Shown here: positions 8,009 to 16,261 of the stretch, one piece after another | Position numbering within the stretch: the first letter of the stretch is position 1 | Layout: every line of letters starts with the position of its first letter | NCBI GenBank assembly: GCA_028532765.1 | Contig: JAQQAR010000041.1 | Span: 1 to 47,050 of the forward strand | DNA from: Sphaerochaetaceae bacterium | Lineage (GTDB): Bacteria; Spirochaetota; Spirochaetia; Sphaerochaetales; Sphaerochaetaceae | DNA length: 47,050 nucleotides | Direction: 5' to 3' | Notes under the pieces: model-generated | What the model was told of the DNA's origin: nothing | The model's input: only the letters and a program-made list of their open reading frames with translations | Databases searched by the model: none | Made by a program: the position numbers and the translations under genes

Positions 8009-9189
8009 AGCAGCTTCATTTCCTTTGCTGTTTCCTTGAACGCATCAACCGCCTTGTCCAGATCCTCCAAGGTATGGGTTGCTGAAAGCTGTACCCTGAT
8101 ACGGGCTTTGCCCTTGGGCACCACGGGATAGCAGAATCCAATGACATAGATTCCCTTCGTGAGAAGCATGTCAGCCATCTGGACTGCTTTTGACTCATCG
8201 TAGATCATCACTGGAACGATGGCTGTCTCCCCCTTAACCAGGTCGAAACCTGCCTCTTCCATTTTTCGTCGGAAATACACTGCATTGCGCATGGTTATTT
8301 CCTTATACGGATTTCCTGCTTCCAGCAGATCCAGTACCTTGATCGTCCCACCGCAGATAGCCGGTGCCAAGGTATTGGAAAACAGGTATGGACGAGCCCT
8401 CTGGCGGTACAGGTTGATCAGGAGCTGACGACCGGAGATACACCCTCCACTTGCCCCACCACAGGCCTTGCCGAAGGTGGTGGTTATCAAGTCCACCTTC
8501 CCTTCAACACCACACAGTTCAACGGTTCCCCGTCCATTTGGACCAAGATAGCCGGTTGCATGTGAGTCATCAACCATAACCAAGGCGTCGTACTGCTCTG
8601 CTAGTGCACAGATTTCTGCAAGCTTGGCGATGTCCCCATCCATGGAGAAAACGCCGTCTGTAGCAATCAGGCGCCGTCTCTGATCCTTGCTCTCCTGTAG
8701 CACTGCCTCCAAGCTCGCCATATCACTATGCTTGTAGCGATACCGTTTTGCCTTGCACAGCCTAATCCCATCGATGATGGATGCATGATTGAGTTCATCA
8801 CTGATAACCGCGTCTTCTTCTCCCAACAATGGTTCGAACAGAGCCCCGTTAGCATCAAAGCAAGAAGTGAAGAGAATGGTATCATCTGTGTGCAAGAAGG
8901 CACTGACGCGCTGCTCCAACTCCTTGTGAATCTGCTGGGTCCCACAGATGAAGCGGACCGAGGAAAGTCCGTACCCCCATCTATCCATGGCATCTTTAGC
9001 TGCCTTGACGACCTCTGCATTGTCGGCCAATCCCAGATAATTGTTTGCACAAAAATTGAGAACCTCACCGTCGGAGACCGAGATTGAGCGTTGCTGCTTG
9101 CCCTGCAATACCCGTTCCTTCTTCATCAATCCAGATTGTTCTTGTTCTGCAAAGAATGCCTTCAGATCCTTTTTTAATGCTTCTGTCAT
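8005..9189 (-). CDS. kbl: 2-amino-3-ketobutyrate CoA ligase (glycine C-acetyltransferase)
   Basis: 394 residues, the standard length. It belongs to the alpha-oxoamine synthase family of fold-type I PLP enzymes: FCANNYLGLADN (~46-57), GLSSVRFICGTQ, DELNHASIIDGIRL, VDDSHATGYLG with the PLP-binding Asp and His, and TTTFGKACGGASGG with the Schiff-base Lys. It cleaves 2-amino-3-ketobutyrate with CoA to glycine and acetyl-CoA, the second step of threonine degradation. Other family members (BioF, ALAS) are possible in principle, but coupling to threonine dehydrogenase settles it: its ATG overlaps the tdh stop (ATGA, 9186-9189). It is transcribed from the regulated promoter upstream of tdh. Confidence 0.93.
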   Translation of the reverse strand: MTEALKKDLKAFFAEQEQSGLMKKERVLQGKQQRSISVSDGEVLNFCANNYLGLADNAEVVKAAKDAMDRWGYGLSSVRFICGTQQIHKELEQRVSAFLHTDDTILFTSCFDANGALFEPLLGEEDAVISDELNHASIIDGIRLCKAKRYRYKHSDMASLEAVLQESKDQRRRLIATDGVFSMDGDIAKLAEICALAEQYDALVMVDDSHATGYLGPNGRGTVELCGVEGKVDLITTTFGKACGGASGGCISGRQLLINLYRQRARPYLFSNTLAPAICGGTIKVLDLLEAGNPYKEITMRNAVYFRRKMEEAGFDLVKGETAIVPVMIYDESKAVQMADMLLTKGIYVIGFCYPVVPKGKARIRVQLSATHTLEDLDKAVDAFKETAKEMKLL

Positions 9190-10136
9190 GGATTCCTCCT
9201 TCTAATGGTTTCAATCATATCAAGGGTCATGGTCTCCAGGTTGTAGGTAGGATTCCAATCCCACTCCACCCGTGCTGCATAGTCTTCCAGGCAGTTAGGC
9301 CAGGAATCGGCAATGGCTTGCTTCACGGGGTCCACCTCATAGGAAATGGTAAACCCTGGAATGAGGGTACGTATATAGGCAGCTTGTTCCTCAGGGCAAA
9401 AACTCATACTGGCAATATTGAATGCATTGCGATGCCTGAGACGGCCGGGGTCTGCCTCCATTATCTGGATCGCCGCTTCCACGGCATCTGGCATGTAGAT
9501 CATATCAAGGTAGGTGTCACCCCTGAGAAAGCAGGTATAATGCTCTCTCTTCACTGCTTCATAATAGATTTCCACTGCATAATCTGTCGTACCACCACCA
9601 GGAGGAGTCATATTACTGATAATGCCCGGGTATCGAACCCCCCGGGTATCAACATCATAGGCATGGTGGTAATAGTCACACAGCAACTCACCGGCAACCT
9701 TGGTTACCCCGTAGATCGAAGTCGGACGTTGGATGGTGTCCTGTGGGGTGAACTGTTTGGGAGTGGTGGGACCGAACGCCCCAATCGAGGAAGGGGTGAA
9801 GACCGCACAACGATTCTCTTTCGCCACCTCCAAGGTTGCGATCAATCCATTCATATTGAGGTCCCACGCAACCAGAGGATTTTGCTCAGCCCTCGCAGAG
9901 AGCAGTGCCGCCAAATGATAAATGGTGTCAATCTTATGTTTCTTGACGATTTCATTGATGGTCTTCCCATCACGTGCATCTACCTTGTAAAAGGGGCCTC
10001 CACCGATGAGCTCTTTGTTTACATCATCGCGGATATCAGTCAATACCACATGATCGGATCCATAGCGACGGCGGCATTCCATGGCTATCTCTGAACCAAG
10101 CTGTCCCAATGAACCTATGATTAGGATGTTTTTCAT
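9186..10136 (-). CDS. tdh: L-threonine 3-dehydrogenase, SDR type
   Basis: 316 residues of the extended short-chain dehydrogenase family. The NAD-binding GSLGQLGSEI lies at ~8-17, an acidic residue follows in LTDIRDD, and the catalytic YGVTKVAGE has the YxxxK pair. IYHLAALLSARAEQNP and RYPGIISNMTPPGGGTTDYAVEIYYEA are typical of the epimerase-like threonine dehydrogenases found in many anaerobes, unlike the zinc MDR type of E. coli. It oxidises threonine to 2-amino-3-ketobutyrate, which Kbl then splits. The ATG at 10136 follows GGAGGG by 5 nt; the frame is open further upstream to 10289, but that part would overlap the operator. It is the first gene of tdh-kbl. Confidence 0.92.
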   Translation of the reverse strand: MKNILIIGSLGQLGSEIAMECRRRYGSDHVVLTDIRDDVNKELIGGGPFYKVDARDGKTINEIVKKHKIDTIYHLAALLSARAEQNPLVAWDLNMNGLIATLEVAKENRCAVFTPSSIGAFGPTTPKQFTPQDTIQRPTSIYGVTKVAGELLCDYYHHAYDVDTRGVRYPGIISNMTPPGGGTTDYAVEIYYEAVKREHYTCFLRGDTYLDMIYMPDAVEAAIQIMEADPGRLRHRNAFNIASMSFCPEEQAAYIRTLIPGFTISYEVDPVKQAIADSWPNCLEDYAARVEWDWNPTYNLETMTLDMIETIRRRNP

Positions 10137-10159
10137 CAGACCCTCCAAGAACACATTCC

Positions 10160-10189
10160 TTGACAATCCCCTTTTGGGGAGCATACAAT
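10160..10189 (+). promoter_or_regulatory. Promoter of the XRE-cupin regulator gene
   Basis: TTGACA (10160-10165), an 18-bp spacer and TACAAT (10184-10189) on the plus strand. The predicted start, near 10196, lies just before the palindromic operator at 10203-10223, so a repressor bound there would also block this promoter. Confidence 0.6.
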
Positions 10190-10199
10190 ATCTATGTTC

Positions 10200-10228
10200 A
10201 TTATAGTAAACACTGTTCACTATGTCAA
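10200..10228 (-). promoter_or_regulatory. Consensus sigma-70 promoter of tdh-kbl
   Basis: Read on the minus strand: TTGACA (10228-10223), a 17-bp spacer and TATAAT (10205-10200), a perfect match to both consensus hexamers. Transcription should begin near 10193, leaving a ~57-nt leader before the tdh ATG. The spacer is filled by the palindrome at 10203-10223. Confidence 0.75.
10203..10223. promoter_or_regulatory. 21-bp palindromic operator between tdh and its divergent regulator
   Basis: The left arm ATAGTAAACA and right arm TGTTCACTAT flank a central C (10213). Only one arm position mismatches (A10208 against C10218), so 9 of 10 arm pairs match. It covers the whole spacer and half of the -10 box of the tdh promoter and sits ~7 bp downstream of the regulator's own start site. 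The size and position are as expected for a dimeric XRE-type repressor. Confidence 0.65.
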
Positions 10229-10253
10229 ACTTATTACCACAAGGAGCGATGCA

Positions 10254-10826
10254 ATGGAAACCCCTCCCATGATCGGCAAAAACATACAACGGATACGCAC
10301 AAGCAGGAAACTTACCCTCAATGTACTCTCTGAACGTTCAGGTGTCTCTAAGGCAATGCTTAGCCAGATTGAATCAGACAAGGTAAACCCTACGGTGGCC
10401 ACGGTCTGGAAAATTGCAAGGGGTTTGAATGTTGAGCTCAATGATCTTCTCGATTCAGACGATCAACCAAAAAGGATCTTTACCCTCAACCCGGCCGGTG
10501 AGGATTCCCCAAAACTCGAAACACATGAAAATGGGGTATCCATCAGGATCCTCAGCCCCTTGAGCATGGTAGAGGATCTTGAGATGTATCTCGTTACCCT
10601 CGAACCACACAGCATTCTCAGCAGTGAACCACACTATGCAGGAACACAAGAGTATCTTACTGTCGTAAAAGGTGCAGTAAAGGTCCAGGCTGGGGATAAC
10701 ATTGCGGAGATACGGAAGGGTGATTTCCTCGTGTACCACTGCGATGTTGAGCACTCTATTGCAAATGAGAGCAACCAGGTTGCAGTAGTGCACATGGTGG
10801 TACGCTTTACCGAGGAGAAACGCTAG
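10254..10826 (+). CDS. XRE-family HTH regulator with C-terminal cupin domain
   Basis: 190 residues. Residues ~7-63 form the Cro/CI-type helix-turn-helix (IGKNIQRIRTSRKLTLNVLSERSGVSKAMLSQIESDKVNPTVATVWKIARGL). Residues ~105-185 form a small beta-barrel cupin (HYAGTQEYLTVVKGAVKVQAG, then GDFLVYHCDVEHSI), which in this family usually senses a small ligand. The ATG at 10254 is chosen because AAGGAG (10241-10246) lies 7 nt upstream; the open frame before it overlaps the operator. The gene is divergent from tdh-kbl with a strong palindrome between them, so it probably represses tdh-kbl and itself and responds to threonine, glycine or a breakdown product. The ligand is inference. Confidence 0.85.
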   Translation: METPPMIGKNIQRIRTSRKLTLNVLSERSGVSKAMLSQIESDKVNPTVATVWKIARGLNVELNDLLDSDDQPKRIFTLNPAGEDSPKLETHENGVSIRILSPLSMVEDLEMYLVTLEPHSILSSEPHYAGTQEYLTVVKGAVKVQAGDNIAEIRKGDFLVYHCDVEHSIANESNQVAVVHMVVRFTEEKR

Positions 10827-10839
10827 GTACTGCTTTTAT

Positions 10840-10868
10840 TTGACGTGAAGGACTGCCTGCAGTATAAA
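10840..10868 (+). promoter_or_regulatory. Promoter of the GPH symporter gene
   Basis: TTGACG (10840-10845), a 17-bp spacer and TATAAA (10863-10868). An inverted repeat CTGCCT (10853-10858) / AGGCAG (10875-10880) flanks the -10 box. A start site near 10875 gives a very short leader carrying GGCAGG as a weak SD. Confidence 0.6.
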
Positions 10869-10887
10869 GGAGCAAGGCAGGTATATC

Positions 10888-12252
10888 ATGGCAAAAAGAA
10901 GCATCATGGTCTCCTATGGAATGGGGAAATTCATTGCAGAGTTCCTTACCGGAGCATTCGGTAGCATTGTCTTCATGTTTTACGAAACAGAGGTGGGGTT
11001 ATCTGCCGGCTATGCTGCGCTTGCAACCATCCTCTACTCTCTCTGGAATGCCATAAACGACCCAATCATCGGATATGTAACCAACAAAGGAGCCCCTTTT
11101 TCCAAGAAATTTGGAAGAAGATTCCCTTGGATTATCCTGGGACTTATACTTTGTAGTGTATTTTTCATTCTTATCTTCAGTGTACCCAGCTCGTGGGATG
11201 CAAGGGAGAACCCGCTCCCTGTCTTCCTTTGGATGGTGCTCACCATCTGTCTCTATGATGGGTTCTACTCCCTTTGGGAAGTAAACTACCAAAGCATCTA
11301 CCCTGATAAATTCCGTACCCAAAGCGAAAGAACCACCACAGCAGCAGTCGGCACCGGTATCGGGGTCCTGGGAATTGCCTCCGGCTTCATCATTCCACCA
11401 CTATTCTTCTCGTACGGAGTAAGGTCGAGTTATCTCATCTGTGCCTTGGTCATAGCAGGTTTCAGCCTGCTGGCAACCTTTGGGGTAAGTTTCGGGGTCT
11501 TTGAGACCAAGGATATGATCGCACGATTCACCCAGCAGAAAGAAAAGGAAGAATCCCCTCATTTCTTTGATCAGATGAAACGAGCACTGAAAAATCGTAA
11601 TCTGCTCGCCTTTGTGCTGTTGCTCTTCTTCTACCAGAGCGGGTGTATGACCATGACTGCCAGCGTCAACTATGTAGTTAAGTATGTACTTGCAGCGAAA
11701 AGCAGCGGGGCCACCCCAATTTTCGCAGGGATGCTGGTAGGGACGCTACTCTCTATTCTGATCTGGATGCAGGTAGCCAAGCGCCTGAAAAACAATCAGT
11801 TGATGCTTATCCTCTGCTCATTTGTTTTGGCTCTCTTCGCTCTCCCCCTCTCCTTTCTTTCATCGGCCACATCATATGTTATTGCAATGGCGCTCTGGGG
11901 CTTGGGTTTTGGAGGTTTCTGGACATTCATGAGTCCAGCCATGGCCGATGTTATTGATAGCCTTATTGTGATACAAAAGCGTCGTGATGATGGGGTTGTC
12001 CTTGGTATCAGGGCATTTTTCATGCGATTTAGTTATGCAAGCCAAGCCTTGGTCTTTTTCATCGTGCACAAAGCAACGGCATTCGACCCCCTTGTGATCA
12101 CAGAACAAGCGATATGGGGCATACGACTCCACATGGGGGTAATCCCTGCCCTCTTCTTCCTTGTCGGTGGATTACTTTTCCTGCGTATGAATACACTTGG
12201 ACCGACTGAGGTTGCAAGAAATCACCAGTTGCTCTCAACGTTGGATATCTAG
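10888..12252 (+). CDS. GPH-type sugar:cation symporter (major facilitator superfamily)
   Basis: 454 residues with about 12 hydrophobic segments. The N-terminal half carries YSLWNAINDPIIGYVTNKG followed by FGRRFPWIILG, the signature of the glycoside-pentoside-hexuronide:cation symporters (MelB-like). KFRTQSERTTTAAVGTG and the loop YEVNYQS/WEVNYQSIYPDK also fit. Proteins of this family import sugars or other small carbohydrates with Na+ or H+. The substrate cannot be read. It lies 61 bp downstream of the XRE-cupin gene but has its own promoter, so it need not share that regulator. The gene ends 54 bp before prfA. Confidence 0.85.
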   Translation: MAKRSIMVSYGMGKFIAEFLTGAFGSIVFMFYETEVGLSAGYAALATILYSLWNAINDPIIGYVTNKGAPFSKKFGRRFPWIILGLILCSVFFILIFSVPSSWDARENPLPVFLWMVLTICLYDGFYSLWEVNYQSIYPDKFRTQSERTTTAAVGTGIGVLGIASGFIIPPLFFSYGVRSSYLICALVIAGFSLLATFGVSFGVFETKDMIARFTQQKEKEESPHFFDQMKRALKNRNLLAFVLLLFFYQSGCMTMTASVNYVVKYVLAAKSSGATPIFAGMLVGTLLSILIWMQVAKRLKNNQLMLILCSFVLALFALPLSFLSSATSYVIAMALWGLGFGGFWTFMSPAMADVIDSLIVIQKRRDDGVVLGIRAFFMRFSYASQALVFFIVHKATAFDPLVITEQAIWGIRLHMGVIPALFFLVGGLLFLRMNTLGPTEVARNHQLLSTLDI

Positions 12253-12306
12253 CAATGCTATGCAAAGACCCATCACTTTTGTATACTTGCCCTGTAGGAG
12301 AAAACG

Positions 12307-13371
12307 ATGCTAGAAAAACTGCCCGATTACGAAAAGCAGCTTGCAGATATAGATGAGAAACTCAGCAATCCTGAAACCATGCAGGATATGAAACTCTTCA
12401 GGAGTCTCAATCAGGAGAGATCACACCTTGCTCCCATTATCGACGAGCTCAAGGAAATGCAGAGCTTGAAAGAGCAGATTGCAGATGCAAAGCAATTGCT
12501 CAAGGAAGAGAAGGATCCTGAGATGCTCGAGCTGACCGAGCAAGAGCTTGACGAATTGACAGAACAACTGGCAAAGAGCGAACAAAAGACGAAGATGCTC
12601 CTTATCCCCCCTGACCCAATGGAAGGAAAAGACATCATCATGGAAATCCGTGCAGGAACCGGTGGCGAGGAAGCTGCACTCTTTGCAGCAAACCTTTTCC
12701 GTATGTACTCCCACTATGCTGATGCCAAGGGATGGAAGATGGAAATTCTCTCTTCCAATGAGACAGGCATTGGAGGCTACAAGGAACTGGTGCTCTCCAT
12801 TAGTGGAAAGGATGTCTATGGATCGCTCCGTTTCGAGAGTGGAGTACATCGGGTACAGCGGGTCCCAGAAACCGAGAGTGGTGGAAGAATCCACACCAGT
12901 GCAGTAACCGTGGCCGTACTTCCTGAGGCAGAAGAAACCGATATCGAAATTCGTCAGGAAGAACTGAAGATTGATGTTATGCGAGCTGGTGGCCCAGGTG
13001 GACAGAGCGTCAACACCACCGACAGTGCGGTACGGCTTACCCACCTTCCTACAGGACTTGTGGTAATCTGTCAGGATGAAAAAAGCCAGATCAAGAACAA
13101 GGCAAAAGCACTTCGTGTTCTCCGATCCCGTCTTTTCGATTTGGAAGAAGACAAGAAAAATAAGGAACGAGCTGAAGCAAGAAAGAGCCAGGTTGGATCG
13201 GGGGACCGCAGTGAACGCATCCGTACCTACAATTATCCACAGAACAGGCTCACCGACCATCGAATTAATTTGACGTTGTATAAGCTCGAATTGATCATGG
13301 CTGGAGATCTTGATGAGGTGGTTGAGGCTCTGAAGATAGCCGCAGGTGAAGCTGCACTCAAGGAAGCGTAA
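12307..13371 (+). CDS. prfA: Peptide chain release factor 1
   Basis: 354 residues, the usual RF1 length. The domain order is right: an N-terminal helical coiled coil (~1-100), then [32 protein letters not shown], whose PET fits the PxT stop-codon motif of RF1 (RF2 has SPF), then the catalytic loop [17 protein letters not shown] containing GGQ. It recognises UAA and UAG and triggers peptide release at the ribosome. TAGGAG lies 6 nt before the ATG and TATACT (12282-12287) is a likely -10 box. It is the first gene of prfA-prmC-rel; the next gene encodes the methyltransferase that modifies its GGQ glutamine. Confidence 0.95.
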   Translation: MLEKLPDYEKQLADIDEKLSNPETMQDMKLFRSLNQERSHLAPIIDELKEMQSLKEQIADAKQLLKEEKDPEMLELTEQELDELTEQLAKSEQKTKMLLIPPDPMEGKDIIMEIRAGTGGEEAALFAANLFRMYSHYADAKGWKMEILSSNETGIGGYKELVLSISGKDVYGSLRFESGVHRVQRVPETESGGRIHTSAVTVAVLPEAEETDIEIRQEELKIDVMRAGGPGGQSVNTTDSAVRLTHLPTGLVVICQDEKSQIKNKAKALRVLRSRLFDLEEDKKNKERAEARKSQVGSGDRSERIRTYNYPQNRLTDHRINLTLYKLELIMAGDLDEVVEALKIAAGEAALKEA

Positions 13372-13382
13372 GGAACGTGTTC

Positions 13383-14243
13383 ATGACCATTGCAAACTGG
13401 AAGCAACAGACTGCCGGATTGCTGCAAGCAGGGCAGGTAGGTGACAGCGCGAACCTGGATGCACGTCTTCTCCTTGAGAAGGCAACCGGCCTTGACCAGG
13501 TTCACCAGATCATGGAGAGTGAGCGAATCCTAGCATCAGAGGAGCTCGAAATCCTCGAGGAACTCAGAGACCAGAGACTGGCTCATAAACCAATGGCGTA
13601 TATATTGGGACATAAGGAGTTCTACGGCAGGACTTTCCTGGTCGATGAACATACACTCATCCCCCGTCCGGACACAGAGACCCTTATCAATGAAGTACTT
13701 CACTTCTCCCAGGAAAAGTGCAAGGAAGCATTACTTCCCATCATTGATGTATGTACCGGCAGTGGTGCAATCGGTATCACCCTCTCCCTTGAATTGAATC
13801 TGGATGTGGAGCTGTCTGATATCTCTGTGGGCGCCTTGAATATTGCCAGAAGAAATGCCGTTTCACTGACTGGACATGAGCTTTTGCTTCATGAAGCGGA
13901 TCTTCTCTCCACGATTTCACAAAAATATGGTATGATCGTGAGCAATCCTCCCTACCTCACCGCCACTTGGTGTGATGAGGTCTCAGCGGAGGTAGCATGG
14001 GAACCAAGGGGTGCACTTGATGGGCAAGGCCAGGATGGACTCTCCTTGATCAGAAGGTTGCTGGAACAGAGCACCCTGCATCTCAAGGAAGGAGGAGCTC
14101 TGTTTATCGAATGTGATTACAGGCAGACACATGAAGTTGCCAGCCTATTCAAGGAGCACCACTTCAATCATATTACCATTGCCAAGGATCTATCTGGTCA
14201 TGAACGCGTAGTGTGGGGGGTACTTGCATGTACGAACAACTAA
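13383..14243 (+). CDS. prmC: Release factor glutamine methyltransferase
   Basis: 286 residues. An N-terminal helical bundle (~1-75) is followed by a Rossmann methyltransferase domain: LIPRPDTETL, the SAM-binding IDVCTGSGAIGI (~121-132), and the catalytic IVSNPPYL with the NPPY motif that binds the target glutamine. It N5-methylates the GGQ glutamine of RF1 and RF2, and the usual prfA-prmC pairing is kept. The ATG at 13383 is preferred over the GTG at 13377 because AAGGAA at the end of prfA is 7 nt from the ATG and nearly touches the GTG. The end overlaps rel by 16 bp. Confidence 0.93.
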   Translation: MTIANWKQQTAGLLQAGQVGDSANLDARLLLEKATGLDQVHQIMESERILASEELEILEELRDQRLAHKPMAYILGHKEFYGRTFLVDEHTLIPRPDTETLINEVLHFSQEKCKEALLPIIDVCTGSGAIGITLSLELNLDVELSDISVGALNIARRNAVSLTGHELLLHEADLLSTISQKYGMIVSNPPYLTATWCDEVSAEVAWEPRGALDGQGQDGLSLIRRLLEQSTLHLKEGGALFIECDYRQTHEVASLFKEHHFNHITIAKDLSGHERVVWGVLACTNN

Positions 14244-16258
14244 TTGAACGCTTCATTCAAAAGGCGTATAAGTATCCCAAGGCTGACCAGGAGAAAATCC
14301 TGGCCGCGGCTACCTTCGCAGACAGTAAACATGAAAACCAGAAAAGAGCCAGTGGTGAACCCTATCTCATCCACCCCCTAGCAGTAGGCGAAATTCTCAT
14401 CCAATTGAAGATGGATGCAGATACTATCTGCGCAGGACTTCTCCATGACACGCTCGAAGATACCAATACCACCTACGAAGAGCTCCTACAGACCTTTGGC
14501 CAGAGTGTGGCTGATATGGTTGAGGGAGAGACCAAGATAGCCAACCTCAAGACGATGAACAAGAGCGTCCAGGAGGCTGAAACCATTCGCAAGATGTTCT
14601 TTGCCATGAGCAAGGACATCCGCGTCATTATCATCAAACTTGCAGACAAACTGCACAACATGCGTACCATCCAGCACCTGAACCCACAACGGGCGAAGGA
14701 AATTGCCGGTGATACCCTCGATATTTTTGCTCCCCTTGCCGACCGCCTGGGTATCTCGTGGTTGAAGGATGAACTGGAAGACTTGAGTCTGAAGGTACTT
14801 AAACCGGATACCTTCAACTACATCCAGGATTACCTCTTAAGCAAGAAAAGTGAACAGAAGGCATACCTGAACCGGGTGGAAAAGTCCATATACCGTGCCT
14901 GTGGGGATGCTGAGCTGAGTGATATCATTGTCACCAGCAGAGCCAAGCATACCTATTCGGTCTACATGAAAATGAAGAAGCGCAAGAAGGAGATTGATGA
15001 GATCTTCGATATCCTTGGGGTACGCATCCTCTGCAATACGATGACTGAATGCTACACCATCCTGGGGGTGGTACACCGTCTATGGCCACCTATTGAAGGA
15101 CGGTTCAAGGACTACATTGCCATGCCTAAGGCGAACAACTACCAGAGTCTGCATACTACGGTCATGGCACTCGATGGCAAGTTGCTGGAAATCCAGATCA
15201 GGACCAAGGAGATGCACTTTACCGCTGAGTATGGTGTTGCCGCCCACTGGAGCTACAAAGCAGACACAGGCAGCGATAGTGGTTCCTGGAACAAGATGGA
15301 CAATGAACAGTTCTCCCGTATCATCAGCAAGCTCAAGATCTGGTCGAACGAGATCGAGAGCAGTGAGTCATACATGGAGGATATCAAGGGGGAATTGCTC
15401 AAGGATACCATCTATGTATTCACTCCACAGGGACATATCGTGGAACTCCCCACCAACTCCACCGCCCTGGACTTCGCCTATCAGATCCACACCGAGGTAG
15501 GTAATCATACCACCGGAGCCAAAGCTGATGGATCCATTATCCCGCTCAATGCACCACTGAAAAACACACAGGTCATCGAGATATTGACCAGTCCCAATGC
15601 ACGGCCCCACCTGCAGTGGCTCCGTTATGCCCAGACAAGCAGTGCACGCAAAAAAATCAAGGCATGGCTGAACAAGTATGATGAGAACATCCTCATAGAC
15701 AAGGATATCATTGCAAAGCGGAAAGCCCCTGACCATCAGCAGAAAGAGGAACAGCCGCAACCACCTCAGCCTCCGATGGATGATGAGCATATCGTCAGGG
15801 AAGTCTTTGATGCAAAACGGGTCAAATTCCGTGTTGGTGAAGAGAAGAATATGATGATCCACATCGCTCAGTGCTGTAATCCAGTACGGGGGGATGATAT
15901 TGTTGGATACATCAGTAGAGGACGGGGGATCATCGTCCATAAGCGCAGCTGTCCCAATCTCAAGAACATGGCAGAAATTGATGACCGGGCTATTGAGGTG
16001 GAATGGGAGACAGAATTCCCGAAACTTACCAAACGCTTCAGTGTAACCAGCAAGCGAACCTATGACCTTTTCGGGGAGATCGAGGGAGCACTACGCAAGC
16101 ATAAGGGTCATCTTATTGAAGGCAGGCTGCACGATGATGAGGAAGGTAAACTCAGAGGAACATTCACCATGGAAGTGGAGAGAGAGGATGACTTCAAGAA
16201 AATCATCAAGAATCTGAAAACCATCCCCAGCGTCATCACCATCGCTGAAATCAAATAG
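14228..16258 (+). CDS. rel: Bifunctional (p)ppGpp synthetase/hydrolase (RSH family)
   Basis: 676 residues with the complete long-RSH architecture. The HD hydrolase domain has H49 (YLIHPLAV) and LLHDTLEDT with H73/D74. The synthetase domain contains HTYSVYMKMKKRKKEIDEIFDILGVRI, RFKDYIAMPKANNYQSLHT and EIQIRTKEMHFTAEYGVAAHW. The TGS domain (~390-450) starts at VFTPQGHIVELP. A Cys/His-rich part (IAQCCNPVRGDDIVGY) and a C-terminal ACT domain follow. The RxKD motif (RFKD) is the type found in bifunctional enzymes, whereas synthesis-only RelA has ExDD. It controls the stringent response. The ATG at 14228 follows a G-run; an in-frame GTG at 14213 is less likely. Confidence 0.93.
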   Translation: MYEQLIERFIQKAYKYPKADQEKILAAATFADSKHENQKRASGEPYLIHPLAVGEILIQLKMDADTICAGLLHDTLEDTNTTYEELLQTFGQSVADMVEGETKIANLKTMNKSVQEAETIRKMFFAMSKDIRVIIIKLADKLHNMRTIQHLNPQRAKEIAGDTLDIFAPLADRLGISWLKDELEDLSLKVLKPDTFNYIQDYLLSKKSEQKAYLNRVEKSIYRACGDAELSDIIVTSRAKHTYSVYMKMKKRKKEIDEIFDILGVRILCNTMTECYTILGVVHRLWPPIEGRFKDYIAMPKANNYQSLHTTVMALDGKLLEIQIRTKEMHFTAEYGVAAHWSYKADTGSDSGSWNKMDNEQFSRIISKLKIWSNEIESSESYMEDIKGELLKDTIYVFTPQGHIVELPTNSTALDFAYQIHTEVGNHTTGAKADGSIIPLNAPLKNTQVIEILTSPNARPHLQWLRYAQTSSARKKIKAWLNKYDENILIDKDIIAKRKAPDHQQKEEQPQPPQPPMDDEHIVREVFDAKRVKFRVGEEKNMMIHIAQCCNPVRGDDIVGYISRGRGIIVHKRSCPNLKNMAEIDDRAIEVEWETEFPKLTKRFSVTSKRTYDLFGEIEGALRKHKGHLIEGRLHDDEEGKLRGTFTMEVEREDDFKKIIKNLKTIPSVITIAEIK

Positions 16259-16261
16259 TTC

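Noticed and set aside
9084..10094. 336-codon open frame antisense to tdh
   Set aside because: A shadow of the dehydrogenase reading frame; no SD, no recognisable protein.
10137..10289. An N-terminal extension of threonine dehydrogenase to 10289
   Set aside because: It would run through the promoter and operator and start inside the divergent regulator gene; MKNILIIGSLGQ at 10136 is the natural Rossmann start with an SD.
12421..13260. 279-codon open frame antisense to prfA
   Set aside because: A shadow frame; prfA carries all RF1 motifs.
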